A stretch of DNA of 10,166 nucleotides from positions 1 to 10,166 of the forward strand of contig CAZTHC010000039.1 in NCBI GenBank assembly GCA_964613425.1, given 5' to 3'. The notes under the pieces were generated by a model. It saw only the letters and a program-made list of their open reading frames with translations, had not been told where the DNA came from and made no database searches. Position numbers and translations under genes: made by a program. Shown in pieces: positions 1-6,660 of this stretch. Positions within the stretch are counted from its first letter, which is position 1. Each line of letters starts with the position of its first letter. Source of the DNA: CAZTHC01 sp964613425. Its GTDB lineage: Bacteria > Bacillota > Clostridia > TANB77 > CAG-508.

Positions 1-411
1 GGAGAAGCAAATAATGTACTAGCAAGTAGCACAGGAGATATGACAGGAGTGTTTGATTTAAGTGGATGTGTATGGGAAAAAACAGCAGGATATTTAAAAG
101 AAGGACAGGCAAATACATCAGAATGGCATAATGCAATGGCAACAAGTTCAACAACAGAAACAAGCTCAGAATATGTAACAATATATACAGGAAACAATTT
201 AAAAGGAGATGCAACCAACGAGGTATCGATAGTAAATACAGACTCAACAAGTTGGAACAGTGCCTACTCTTGCTTTGTTTCTTCCAGATATCCGGTCTTC
301 ATGCATGGGGGCAATTTAGGTAGTGAAGAGAAGTCGGGAATATTTGCATTTTCCTACAACGATGGTCGTCCAAACGCCGGCCACGGTTTCCGTGTATGCT
401 TAGCATTTTAA
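1..411 (+). CDS. 3' end of an FGE-sulfatase/C-type-lectin-like protein; candidate DGR target (5' truncated)
   Basis: The frame is open from base 1, so the first visible ATG at 40 is internal and the N-terminus lies outside the window. The visible 136 residues read GVFDLSGCVWEKTAGYL near the start (around residue 16) and end in GHGFRVCLAF. A 'G-v-y/f-D-l/m-S-G-x-v/a-W-E' block followed by a C-terminal 'GFRV' is the hallmark of the formylglycine-generating-enzyme-like version of the C-type lectin fold, which is common in surface or prepilin-like proteins of Clostridia and in DGR target proteins. From about 241 the coding sequence changes character: third-position G/C rises from 13/80 codons to 25/56 by hand count, with a run of NNC/NNT codons at 355-384. 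I infer a ligand-binding displayed protein with a hypervariable C-terminal face. Catalytic FGE activity is unlikely. The N-terminal anchor is unknown. It converges with the TraX-family gene. Confidence 0.75.
   Translation, partial: GEANNVLASSTGDMTGVFDLSGCVWEKTAGYLKEGQANTSEWHNAMATSSTTETSSEYVTIYTGNNLKGDATNEVSIVNTDSTSWNSAYSCFVSSRYPVFMHGGNLGSEEKSGIFAFSYNDGRPNAGHGFRVCLAF
241..408 (+). other. Candidate DGR variable region (VR) at the 3' end of the lectin-fold gene
   Basis: By hand count, bases 1-240 have 86 G/C (36%) and bases 241-408 have 78/168 (46%), well above the surrounding genome. Codons 355-384 read TAC AAC GAT GGT CGT CCA AAC, then GCC GGC CAC; nine of ten end in T or C. This is what adenine-directed mutagenesis of AAC/AAT-rich template codons would leave. 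The segment ends in the invariant-looking GFRV block just before the stop, the usual place of a VR in this fold. Neither a template repeat nor a reverse transcriptase is present in the window, so the assignment is an inference from composition, position and fold. The left boundary is approximate. Confidence 0.55.
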
Positions 412-433
412 TGCAATAATAAAGCATATTGCA
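412..433 (+). other. Hairpin immediately after the lectin-fold gene
   Basis: TGCAATA at 412-418 pairs with TATTGCA at 427-433 around an 8-base AT-rich loop, starting one base after the stop codon. No T-run follows, so it is a poor intrinsic terminator. DGR variable regions often have a small hairpin or cruciform just downstream that helps target recognition; this one is in the right place, but its loop is longer than usual. Confidence 0.35.
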
Positions 434-440
434 AAATGTA

Positions 441-461
441 GGGGCGTATTGTATACGCCTC
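441..461. repeat. GC-rich REP-like hairpin between convergent genes
   Basis: GGCGTAT at 443-449 and ATACGCC at 453-459 form a perfect 7-bp stem with a TGT loop, extendable by a G-T and a G-C pair. It lies between the stop codons of the two convergent genes. The GTAGGGGCGTATT...ATACGCC style resembles dispersed REP-like palindromes found in many gut Clostridia (recalled from memory, not searched). There is no strong T-tract on either strand, so a role as a bidirectional terminator is possible but not shown. Confidence 0.5.
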
Positions 462-478
462 ACAAATATATTACAAAT

Positions 479-1150
479 TTAAAAAAATCTCATAATCAAA
501 AACAACACTAATAAATGTACAGGGTAGAAGAAGTATAAGAAATATTTACTTTTTTTACCTTGTTTTTTATTATATAAATTTATAAAAATCAATGGAGATA
601 TTGTACAAAGTGCAAGATATATGTAATTTATATTGAAACCATATGTGAAGATTGATATTGTATATTTGCAAATAACCATATATATGAATACAAGATTCAT
701 AATTATTTTTTTATCTTTAAACATATGGAAAATAAATACTGTAAGTACACCAAATGCGCCGTAGTCTACGTTTAATATTTCACCTATAATTGCAATTAGA
801 AATATTAGAATAATACTTAAAGGCTTGTTTGAAAATTTTTCATATATTGTGATACATAATAAACCTAAAAGTAATGTGAATAAAACATTTAAGTTAAACA
901 TGCTTGATAAAACTTGTGAAGTAAATAGCATAAATGGTATTTGAGAAATTAGTGCAAATATTGTTAGCCTTAAAAAATATTTTTTTAAGTTTTTTGTATG
1001 TGCATATCCTTCTGAAATTTGAAATGCGAAAATAGGGAAGGCAAGTCTTCCTATAAAATTAAAAAAAGAAAAATTCCCCATTATAACATATCCTGAATGA
1101 TCTATTAGCATGGTAATACATGCAATTATTTTTAAAACAAAACTACTCAT
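479..1150 (-). CDS. TraX-family polytopic membrane protein (putative acyltransferase)
   Basis: This 223-residue, strongly hydrophobic protein has roughly seven or eight membrane segments. It carries the TraX family signature (PF05857): an N-terminal helix with the LIDHSG motif (Asp17, His18), then GRLAFPIFAFQISEGY from residue 34, DYGAFGVL at 129-136, and a C-terminal FYPVHLL with His212. The namesake TraX N-acetylates F-pilin. Chromosomal clostridial homologues are widespread, usually lie outside conjugation loci, and have no established substrate. Length is typical. The start at 1150 is supported by GGAGG at 1160-1164, nine bases upstream. A good extended -10 promoter lies just upstream, so it can be transcribed separately from ytxC. 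No conjugation gene is visible nearby, so the name should not be read as evidence of a mobile element. Confidence 0.88.
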   Translation of the reverse strand: MSSFVLKIIACITMLIDHSGYVIMGNFSFFNFIGRLAFPIFAFQISEGYAHTKNLKKYFLRLTIFALISQIPFMLFTSQVLSSMFNLNVLFTLLLGLLCITIYEKFSNKPLSIILIFLIAIIGEILNVDYGAFGVLTVFIFHMFKDKKIIMNLVFIYMVICKYTISIFTYGFNINYIYLALCTISPLIFINLYNKKQGKKSKYFLYFFYPVHLLVLFLIMRFF

Positions 1151-1173
1151 AAATTAGTGCCTCCATAACACTA

Positions 1174-1202
1174 GTTATATCACATTACTCAGATGTAGTA
1201 AA
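1174..1202 (-). promoter_or_regulatory. Probable sigma-A promoter of the TraX-family gene
   Basis: On the minus strand, TTTACT (1197-1202) is separated by 17 bp from TATAAC (1174-1179), which is preceded by TGA, giving an extended -10 TGnTATAAC. The transcription start would fall around 1167, just upstream of the Shine-Dalgarno at 1160-1164, leaving a very short leader. Confidence 0.55.
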
Positions 1203-1207
1203 TACAT

Positions 1208-2053
1208 TTATTTATGAGAAGTGTTTAATAATCTGTAAGTTTTGCAAATATTGCAATCTTTACAAATTATAATTCTATTTTCAAAAATTAATTTTAAAGT
1301 ATTAATAAATTCATCTTCATTATCTATTAGGTGTATGTGAATTTTTTCAGGAAGAATATTTAATAATGTATTTAAACAATAGTCATTTGAGGAAAATGTT
1401 ATGTCAGATAAATATTTAGCAGCAAATGCAGAATCATTAGTGTCAATTATGTTAGAATTTTCATCAAGTAGAATAGATTCCCCATTAGAATAAATTAAAT
1501 GTACTAAATTATTAGAAGAAGATTTTGAAGAAATATACATTCGTAACAAATCTATAAATTCTTCATATTCACGTTCTACAATGAATTTATTAACACTAGT
1601 GTCAACTAGTTCATCTAATAACTTAATATATTCTTTTGCTCTAAATTTAATAAATCCATCTAAAACTAACGTTTTAGATGAAGTAAGATATTTAAAATAT
1701 GCTTCTTGCAATATTTCTATCTTATTTGTATATTCTGGCTCATCTATTATTGAAAAACATATATTTAGGATTTTTTCTCTTTCAAATTCTGAAAAATAGA
1801 AATAGTTACAGTTAATAATGTTTTTAATTAGTTTTGATTCAAATTTTTCAATAGTACAATTAGATAAAACTTTTGCAATTTCAAAATGAAAAATTTTAGG
1901 ATAATTACCTATATAATGAACAATAACATTTTTATATTTTTTAAACTTATAGCTTGAAAGATAAATAGGAAAGAGCGGAATAGCTTCTAAGTTTTTTAGT
2001 AGATAATTAATAATTGCATTGTTATTTGTTTTTATACATATTGAATAAATCAT
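1208..2053 (-). CDS. ytxC: YtxC-like putative sporulation protein
   Basis: The 281-residue protein matches the YtxC family (PF08812). Its most conserved stretch is DGFIKFRAKEYIKLLDELVD (residues 132-151), followed by FIVEREYEEFIDLLRMY, a family hallmark of unknown biochemical function. Near the C-terminus, CKDCNIC places cysteines at 264, 267 and 270, a possible metal site. No signal peptide or clear membrane segment is visible. I chose the ATG at 2051-2053 because AGGAG lies five bases upstream and because it gives 281 residues, the length I recall for B. subtilis YtxC; an in-frame TTG at 2066-2068 would put that ribosome binding site inside the gene. YtxC is usually catalogued as a sporulation protein from its distribution and homology rather than from a known activity. 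It follows the GH57 gene on the same strand after 94 bp, with no clear terminator between them. Confidence 0.85.
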   Translation of the reverse strand: MIYSICIKTNNNAIINYLLKNLEAIPLFPIYLSSYKFKKYKNVIVHYIGNYPKIFHFEIAKVLSNCTIEKFESKLIKNIINCNYFYFSEFEREKILNICFSIIDEPEYTNKIEILQEAYFKYLTSSKTLVLDGFIKFRAKEYIKLLDELVDTSVNKFIVEREYEEFIDLLRMYISSKSSSNNLVHLIYSNGESILLDENSNIIDTNDSAFAAKYLSDITFSSNDYCLNTLLNILPEKIHIHLIDNEDEFINTLKLIFENRIIICKDCNICKTYRLLNTSHK

Positions 2054-2147
2054 AAAATCTCCTCTCAAAGCGATTATATATATTATCTACTAAAAGTTTT
2101 ATAGATATACATATTTTATTCGCTGAAAGGAGATTTCGAAACTTGTA

Positions 2148-3740
2148 TTAATAATATATCATGTAGTCAATATCATCAAAAATCTTATCTTTGTTACAAA
2201 TATCTTCTAAGAAATTTTTATCAATTTCATTGTTTTTTATTTGTGAATAAAGCTTTGAAAAACGACCAATATGGTCTTTTATTCTTTTATGAGCATATTC
2301 AACCATAGTTCCATTTGTTATAATAAATAACCAATCACTACTTTGAGCAAGAAGTAATTCTCTAGCACATTGATTTAAAGCTAATTTTTTTAGTTTATCA
2401 GTTTCATTTGGGAATAAATGTGCAAGTTCAACCATTCTATCTCCAGCTTTGTGTAAATGCCTATGTGCATAATCATTAGATGGATTAAGCCATACTTCAC
2501 TATAACCATTAGCTCCCCAACTAGAACGGCAAGGTGTTGAAATTTGAATATTTGGAAATTTATCTATATATTCACCAGGAGTAATTAGTTTAAAATTACA
2601 TTTATCATAATATATTTTTTTGAATAATATATACAACCAATATGGACCTTCGTACCACCAATGTCCATAAAGCTCTGCATCATATGGGCAAACAACAAGA
2701 GGAGGGGTATCCATAAATGAAGATAAATTATTTATTTGCGCAACTCTAGAATCTAAAAAATGTCCTGCTTGTTTTTCAACAGAATCTTTAGCCCATTGTA
2801 TATTATAGTAATCTTTATTTTCATCTTTAGATGTTATTCTGTAATACTTAATTCCAGTATGAACTCGAACACCATTTTTTGCAATATATGGTTTTATATA
2901 ATCATAATCTGCTTCGTAACCAATATCTCTATAGAATTCTCTATAATTAAAGTCACCAGGGTAACCATTAATAGAGCTCCAAACTTGCCTAGAACTTTCA
3001 ATATCACGTCCAAAAGCAACAATACCAGTAGGAGAAACTATTGGTGCAAAAGTTCCATAAATAGGGGTAGGGTCTGCATATAAAATACCATGAGATTCAG
3101 TTAATACATATTCAATTCCAAATTCTTTAAGATATTTATCTGCTTCAGGAACATAGCCACATTCGGGTAACCAAATACCACGTGGTTTTTTACCAAAGTA
3201 TTTTTCGTATGTTTGAACTCCAACGCCGATTTGTGCTCTAACAGTATTTTCATTTACGTACAAAATAGGAAAATATCCATGTGTAGCACCGCAAGTAATT
3301 ATTTCTAAAACGCCAATATCTTGAAAATATTTAAAAGCATTAATTAAATCACATTTATATACATCTTCAAAAATATGTAAGTCATTAGAATATCTATCTA
3401 AATAGTATTTAGATAGATTGTTTAATTTTTCATCATAAGAAGTTCTCTTAACTTCTTTTTCTGCAAGCTCTATATGTGTTTTTAAATATTTAATATATCT
3501 TTTTTGAAGTAATTTATTGTCAAGCATAGAAAGAAGAGGAGGAGTAAGTGACATTGTAATTCTAAAATCTACTTTCTCATCTTCTAATCTTTTGAAATTT
3601 AGAAGTAATGGTATATATGTTTCAGAAATTGCCTCGAAAAGCCATTGTTCTTCTAAATAATCTTCACTTTCTGGGTGATGTATAAATGGTAAGTGAGCAT
3701 GTAATACAAAACTTACATAACCTTTAGTCTTATTATTCAT
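2148..3740 (-). CDS. GH57 1,4-alpha-glucan branching enzyme
   Basis: This 530-residue GH57 enzyme has the full set of family motifs: FVLHAHLPF with His14 and His16; GATHGYFPIL at 151-160; GIWLPECGY, with the predicted nucleophile Glu193; and CPYDAELYGHWW, with the predicted acid/base Asp354. The C-terminal helical DUF1957 domain contains SSWGANGYSEVWLN (406-419) and SSDWLF (467-472). The arrangement and spacing resemble the GH57 branching enzymes of Thermus and Thermococcus, which form alpha-1,6 branches in alpha-1,4-glucan. There is no signal peptide, so it should be cytoplasmic. It starts 24 bp after the DUF4912 gene ends, with AAAGGAG about 12 bases before the ATG, so the two form an operon. 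The divergent GT4 glycogen-synthase-like gene supports a role in storage glucan synthesis. An amylolytic GH57 activity is the main alternative, but the HWW and WGANGYSEVW motifs favour branching. Confidence 0.9.
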   Translation of the reverse strand: MNNKTKGYVSFVLHAHLPFIHHPESEDYLEEQWLFEAISETYIPLLLNFKRLEDEKVDFRITMSLTPPLLSMLDNKLLQKRYIKYLKTHIELAEKEVKRTSYDEKLNNLSKYYLDRYSNDLHIFEDVYKCDLINAFKYFQDIGVLEIITCGATHGYFPILYVNENTVRAQIGVGVQTYEKYFGKKPRGIWLPECGYVPEADKYLKEFGIEYVLTESHGILYADPTPIYGTFAPIVSPTGIVAFGRDIESSRQVWSSINGYPGDFNYREFYRDIGYEADYDYIKPYIAKNGVRVHTGIKYYRITSKDENKDYYNIQWAKDSVEKQAGHFLDSRVAQINNLSSFMDTPPLVVCPYDAELYGHWWYEGPYWLYILFKKIYYDKCNFKLITPGEYIDKFPNIQISTPCRSSWGANGYSEVWLNPSNDYAHRHLHKAGDRMVELAHLFPNETDKLKKLALNQCARELLLAQSSDWLFIITNGTMVEYAHKRIKDHIGRFSKLYSQIKNNEIDKNFLEDICNKDKIFDDIDYMIYY

Positions 3741-3764
3741 TTGTGTTTTAAATCTCCTTTGTTA

Positions 3765-4802
3765 TTATTTGAAACTTGATGTAGGATTACTTGATGAAGG
3801 GTTATTTAAATCTATTATATCTTCATCTTTGTATATTTTATTATAAACATCATATATATTATAAATTTTACCCATATTTCTTAAAAAATGAAGTGTAGCC
3901 ATATCTTTACTAGTAATAGCATTAGTTTTTATGTTTCTAAAGTAAACCATATTTTGTTGATTTTCAAATAGAATATGGTTATTTGGTGCTTCAATAACAT
4001 TTGAAGAAGCAATATATAAATAATTATTATCTATGTAGTAGTTTTCAGGTTGTTTAGCACGTCTACCAAGTTCTATTTCATATTTGCATTTTGGATCTTC
4101 TATATTTAAATACCAACTATTAGCAAAATCATTAATTTCAACTTCAAATGTATAATTTTTAGTGGCGTTATGAATAATTAGCACAGGTTTTGTTTCATTA
4201 AAGAAATTGTCTCCATATTTTTTTATATAATTTTCTCTATCAAAATCTGAAACATCCCAATATATAAATAGCATTTTTGGAGTTTGAGCTAATATTTTTA
4301 CAATTGTTTCGTTATATCTATAAGGTAAATCATAATACTCCATTTGAGCTAATGATTTATTTTTATTAACTTTTGTTGAAGAATTTTGTTTTGCTGTTTT
4401 ACTAACTTTAGTAGGATTTTTTCTAGTTACTTTACTTGCAACTTTTTTGCTAGAATCTTTTACTTCTGTTTTGTTTTTTGTAACTTTTTTAGTAGTGCTT
4501 TTTGTCCCTTTTGATGTAGGATTTTTAGTTGTGCTTTTTTTTACGGCCTTTTTAGCAGAAACCTTTGATTCAACTTTTTTTGCTGGAACTTTTTTAGTAG
4601 TAGTTTTTACTGTTTTAGTAGTAGACTTTTTTTCAGTATTCTTGGTTTCAACTTTTTTATTTGTTTTAGTAGTAGCTTTTTTACTAGCAGTTTTAGTAGC
4701 AACTATTTCCCCTTTAACAGCACTAATAGCAGTAGATTTAGAAACTACTGCCTTATTGTTTTTTTGTTTTTCGTTTAATTCTTCTTTAGTTTTTCGTGGC
4801 AT
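3765..4802 (-). CDS. DUF4912 protein with lysine/threonine-rich N-terminal tail
   Basis: This 345-residue protein has two parts. Residues 1-150 are low-complexity and highly basic, built of variations on KK-T-T-K, K-V and S-K like a histone H1 tail, and are predicted disordered. Residues about 158-275 form a DUF4912 domain (PF16258): LPYRYNETIVKILAQTPKML, then FIYWDVSD at 179-186, a beta-rich core around KPVLIIHNAT, and the ELGRRAKQPENYY segment. A further region to 345 ends in Asn/Ser/Pro. The start is set by AAGGAGG ten bases before the ATG. It is the first gene of the operon with the GH57 branching enzyme and is transcribed away from the GT4 glycosyltransferase. DUF4912 has no established activity; its repeated company with GH57 and GT4 genes (recalled, not searched) suggests a glucan-related binding or scaffold role, which is inference. 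Confidence 0.88.
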   Translation of the reverse strand: MPRKTKEELNEKQKNNKAVVSKSTAISAVKGEIVATKTASKKATTKTNKKVETKNTEKKSTTKTVKTTTKKVPAKKVESKVSAKKAVKKSTTKNPTSKGTKSTTKKVTKNKTEVKDSSKKVASKVTRKNPTKVSKTAKQNSSTKVNKNKSLAQMEYYDLPYRYNETIVKILAQTPKMLFIYWDVSDFDRENYIKKYGDNFFNETKPVLIIHNATKNYTFEVEINDFANSWYLNIEDPKCKYEIELGRRAKQPENYYIDNNYLYIASSNVIEAPNNHILFENQQNMVYFRNIKTNAITSKDMATLHFLRNMGKIYNIYDVYNKIYKDEDIIDLNNPSSSNPTSSFK

Positions 4803-4842
4803 TTTATAAAATCCTCCTTAGTAAGCATAAATATTATTATAT

Positions 4843-4871
4843 ATAATATAACAAAAGAAAAATAAATTCAA
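4843..4871 (-). promoter_or_regulatory. Probable promoter of the DUF4912-GH57 operon
   Basis: On the minus strand, TTGAAT (4866-4871) is followed after 17 bp by TATTAT (4843-4848). The predicted start is about 35 bases upstream of the ATG at 4802. The surrounding sequence is very AT-rich, so chance matches are possible. Confidence 0.45.
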
Positions 4872-4888
4872 CAAAAAGTATAAATAAA

Positions 4889-4921
4889 TTTTAAAAAAAT
4901 TTTAAAAAAATTTTAAAAAAA
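4889..4921. repeat. Three tandem 11-bp A-tract repeats (curved DNA / UP element)
   Basis: TTTTAAAAAAA occurs three times in exact tandem (4889-4899, 4900-4910, 4911-4921). A period of 11 bp keeps the A-tracts nearly in phase with the helix, which is known to produce intrinsic curvature. The array ends two bases before the -35 hexamer of the rightward promoter and begins 17 bases beyond the leftward -35, so it could act as an UP element or bend for both. Confidence 0.7.
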
Positions 4922-4923
4922 TG

Positions 4924-4952
4924 TTTACATTTACAAAAATATCTTATACAAT
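4924..4952 (+). promoter_or_regulatory. Probable sigma-A promoter of the GT4-ylbF-type operon
   Basis: TTTACA (4924-4929), a 17-bp spacer, and TACAAT (4947-4952) form a reasonable sigma-A promoter directly downstream of the phased A-tracts. The transcription start would be near 4959, giving a leader of about 46 bases with the ribosome binding site AAAGGGG at 4989-4995. Confidence 0.55.
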
Positions 4953-5004
4953 ATGAAAGATAAAAAGAGAATTACAAAAGAAAATGTGAAAGGGGTCTTT
5001 AATA

Positions 5005-6297
5005 ATGAAAATACTAATGCTTACATGGGAATATCCACCAAGAATCGTTGGGGGTATTGCAAGAGTAGTACATGATTTATCAAAAAGATTAATTAAAGAT
5101 GGACATGAAGTTTATGTTGTTACATATAAAGAAGGGGATTTACCTGCATATGAAAACGATAAAGGTGTTCAAGTATATAGGGTTGAAAATTATAATATAA
5201 ATCCTAATAATTTTATAGATTGGATAATGCAATTAAACTTTAATTTAATTGCAAAAGCAAATGAAATAATTGCAAAAGAAGGAAATTTTGATGTTATACA
5301 TGCACATGATTGGCTAGTTGCATATGCAGCAAAAACTTTAAAACATTCATATAATATACCTTTAGTTGCAACAATCCATGCTACAGAATCTGGTAGAAAT
5401 GGTGGAATTCATGATGAAACACAAAGATATATTAATGATACAGAATGGCTTTTAACATATGAAGCCTCAGAAGTTATAGTTAATAGTAATTATATGAAAA
5501 GTGAGTTACAAAGATTATTTGGATTACCTTTCGAAAAAATAAATGTAGTTTCAAATGGAATTAACTTAACTAATTTTAGTGGAGTTGAGAGAGATTACGA
5601 TTTTAGAAGAAAATATGCTGCAGACAATGAAAAAATTATTCTATTTATGGGTAGACTAGTATTTGAAAAAGGTGTGCAACATTTAATTTCTGCAATGCCA
5701 AAAATATTGGCAAATTATAATGATGCTAAATTAATTATTGCAGGAAAAGGTGGAATGTTAGACGAATTAAAATCACAAGTAGAATATTTAGGACTTGGAA
5801 ATAAAGTTTATTTTACAGGATATTTAAATTCAAAAGAAGTATGCAAAATGTATAAATGTGCAGACATTTCTGTATTTCCAAGCACATATGAACCATTTGG
5901 AATTGTTGCATTAGAAGCAATGCTTGCAGGCGTTCCAGCAGTTGTTTCAGATATTGGCGGATTAAATGAGATAGTTTCACATGGAGAAGATGGAATGAAA
6001 AGTTATGCAGGAAATTCTAATTCATTAGCAGATTCAATATTGTCTTTGTTATATAATCCACAATTATGTGATAACATCACAAAAAAAGCAAAAAATAAAG
6101 TAAAAGAACAATTTAATTGGGCAAAAATAGCTCAAGATACACATTTTACATATCAAAAAGCAATATGTCAAACAATGGCAGAACGTCAGGCAAATCAAAT
6201 AGCGCAAGAGAAAGCTAAGAAAACTAAAAAAGCTAAAAATTCAGAAACAGAAATAACTAATTTACTTGCCTTTAAAAAACGTCAAGCATATGCTTAA
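5005..6297 (+). CDS. GT4 glycosyltransferase, glycogen synthase-like
   Basis: This 430-residue GT-B enzyme belongs to family GT4. The N-terminal half opens with MLTWEYPPRIVGGIARVVHD, with the glycine-rich donor loop at Gly16-Gly17, and has HAHDWL at 99-104. The C-terminal half has FMGRLVFEKG (214-223), whose Arg217 and Lys222 normally contact the nucleotide-sugar phosphates, and the EX7E pair Glu296/Glu304 in EPFGIVALE. The WEYPP...GG opening is typical of the GT4 glycogen/starch synthase-like group, which would extend alpha-1,4-glucan from a nucleotide-glucose; donor identity cannot be read from sequence. Residues 393-430 form a non-catalytic lysine-rich tail (EKAKKTKKAKN). AAAGGGG lies nine bases before the ATG. 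The divergent GH57 branching enzyme supports a glucan role; another sugar acceptor, as in cell-surface GT4 enzymes, remains possible. Confidence 0.87.
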   Translation: MKILMLTWEYPPRIVGGIARVVHDLSKRLIKDGHEVYVVTYKEGDLPAYENDKGVQVYRVENYNINPNNFIDWIMQLNFNLIAKANEIIAKEGNFDVIHAHDWLVAYAAKTLKHSYNIPLVATIHATESGRNGGIHDETQRYINDTEWLLTYEASEVIVNSNYMKSELQRLFGLPFEKINVVSNGINLTNFSGVERDYDFRRKYAADNEKIILFMGRLVFEKGVQHLISAMPKILANYNDAKLIIAGKGGMLDELKSQVEYLGLGNKVYFTGYLNSKEVCKMYKCADISVFPSTYEPFGIVALEAMLAGVPAVVSDIGGLNEIVSHGEDGMKSYAGNSNSLADSILSLLYNPQLCDNITKKAKNKVKEQFNWAKIAQDTHFTYQKAICQTMAERQANQIAQEKAKKTKKAKNSETEITNLLAFKKRQAYA

Positions 6298-6318
6298 TAG
6301 AGAGAGGAGTACAATTTT

Positions 6319-6654
6319 ATGTATGTATACGATAAAGCAAATGAAATTGCTCAAGCATTAAAAGAAAGTAGAGAATACTTGGAATTTAAAAAAATAAAAG
6401 AAGAAATTAATTCATTACCAGAAATGAAACAAAAAATAGATGAATTTGAAAAGATTAGATATGATGTTCAATTGCTTTCAATACAAGGTGAAGAACAAGA
6501 TGAAGAAAAAATGAAAAAGCTTCAAGAACTTTATCAAATTTTAATGCAAAATGCAAAAGTAAAAGACTTTTTTGATGCAGAAGTTAGATTTAATGTAATG
6601 TTAGCAGATATAAATAAAATAATAGGAGATGCTGTAAAGGATGTATTACAGTAA
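6319..6654 (+). CDS. YlbF/YmcA/YheA-family protein
   Basis: This 111-residue, largely helical protein belongs to the Com_YlbF family (PF06133, formerly DUF964). The pattern is characteristic: an N-terminal YDKANEIAQALKES, a central charged helix pair, and a C-terminal DAEVRFNVMLADINKIIGDA that strongly recalls B. subtilis YheA. It contains no cysteine, so it lacks the iron-sulfur ligands of B. subtilis YlbF and YmcA, the RNase Y specificity factors; YheA-like is the closest of the three by memory. GAGGAG stands nine bases before the ATG, and the gene follows the GT4 gene by 21 bp in an apparent operon. Its role is unknown; helical adaptor or RNA-processing cofactor are guesses by family. Confidence 0.85.
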   Translation: MYVYDKANEIAQALKESREYLEFKKIKEEINSLPEMKQKIDEFEKIRYDVQLLSIQGEEQDEEKMKKLQELYQILMQNAKVKDFFDAEVRFNVMLADINKIIGDAVKDVLQ

Positions 6655-6660
6655 GTTATT

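Noticed and set aside
479..1150. Conjugative element marker because of TraX
   Set aside because: No relaxase, coupling protein or type IV secretion gene is nearby, and TraX-family proteins are common outside conjugation loci.
1581..1799. Plus-strand open frame inside ytxC
   Set aside because: Antisense to a recognised gene, no ribosome binding site, low-complexity Ser/Asn/Leu composition.
2054..2068. Five-residue N-terminal extension of YtxC from a TTG codon
   Set aside because: The extension is the Shine-Dalgarno region itself (AGGAG) of the ATG at 2053.
2760..3083. Plus-strand open frame inside the GH57 gene
   Set aside because: Antisense shadow of a well-conserved enzyme; Ile/Asn-rich translation with no recognisable fold.
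4447..4809. Plus-strand Val/Phe/Leu-rich frame opposite the DUF4912 tail
   Set aside because: It is the reverse complement of the lysine/threonine repeats, which yields Phe/Val/Leu by codon symmetry and falsely resembles a membrane protein.
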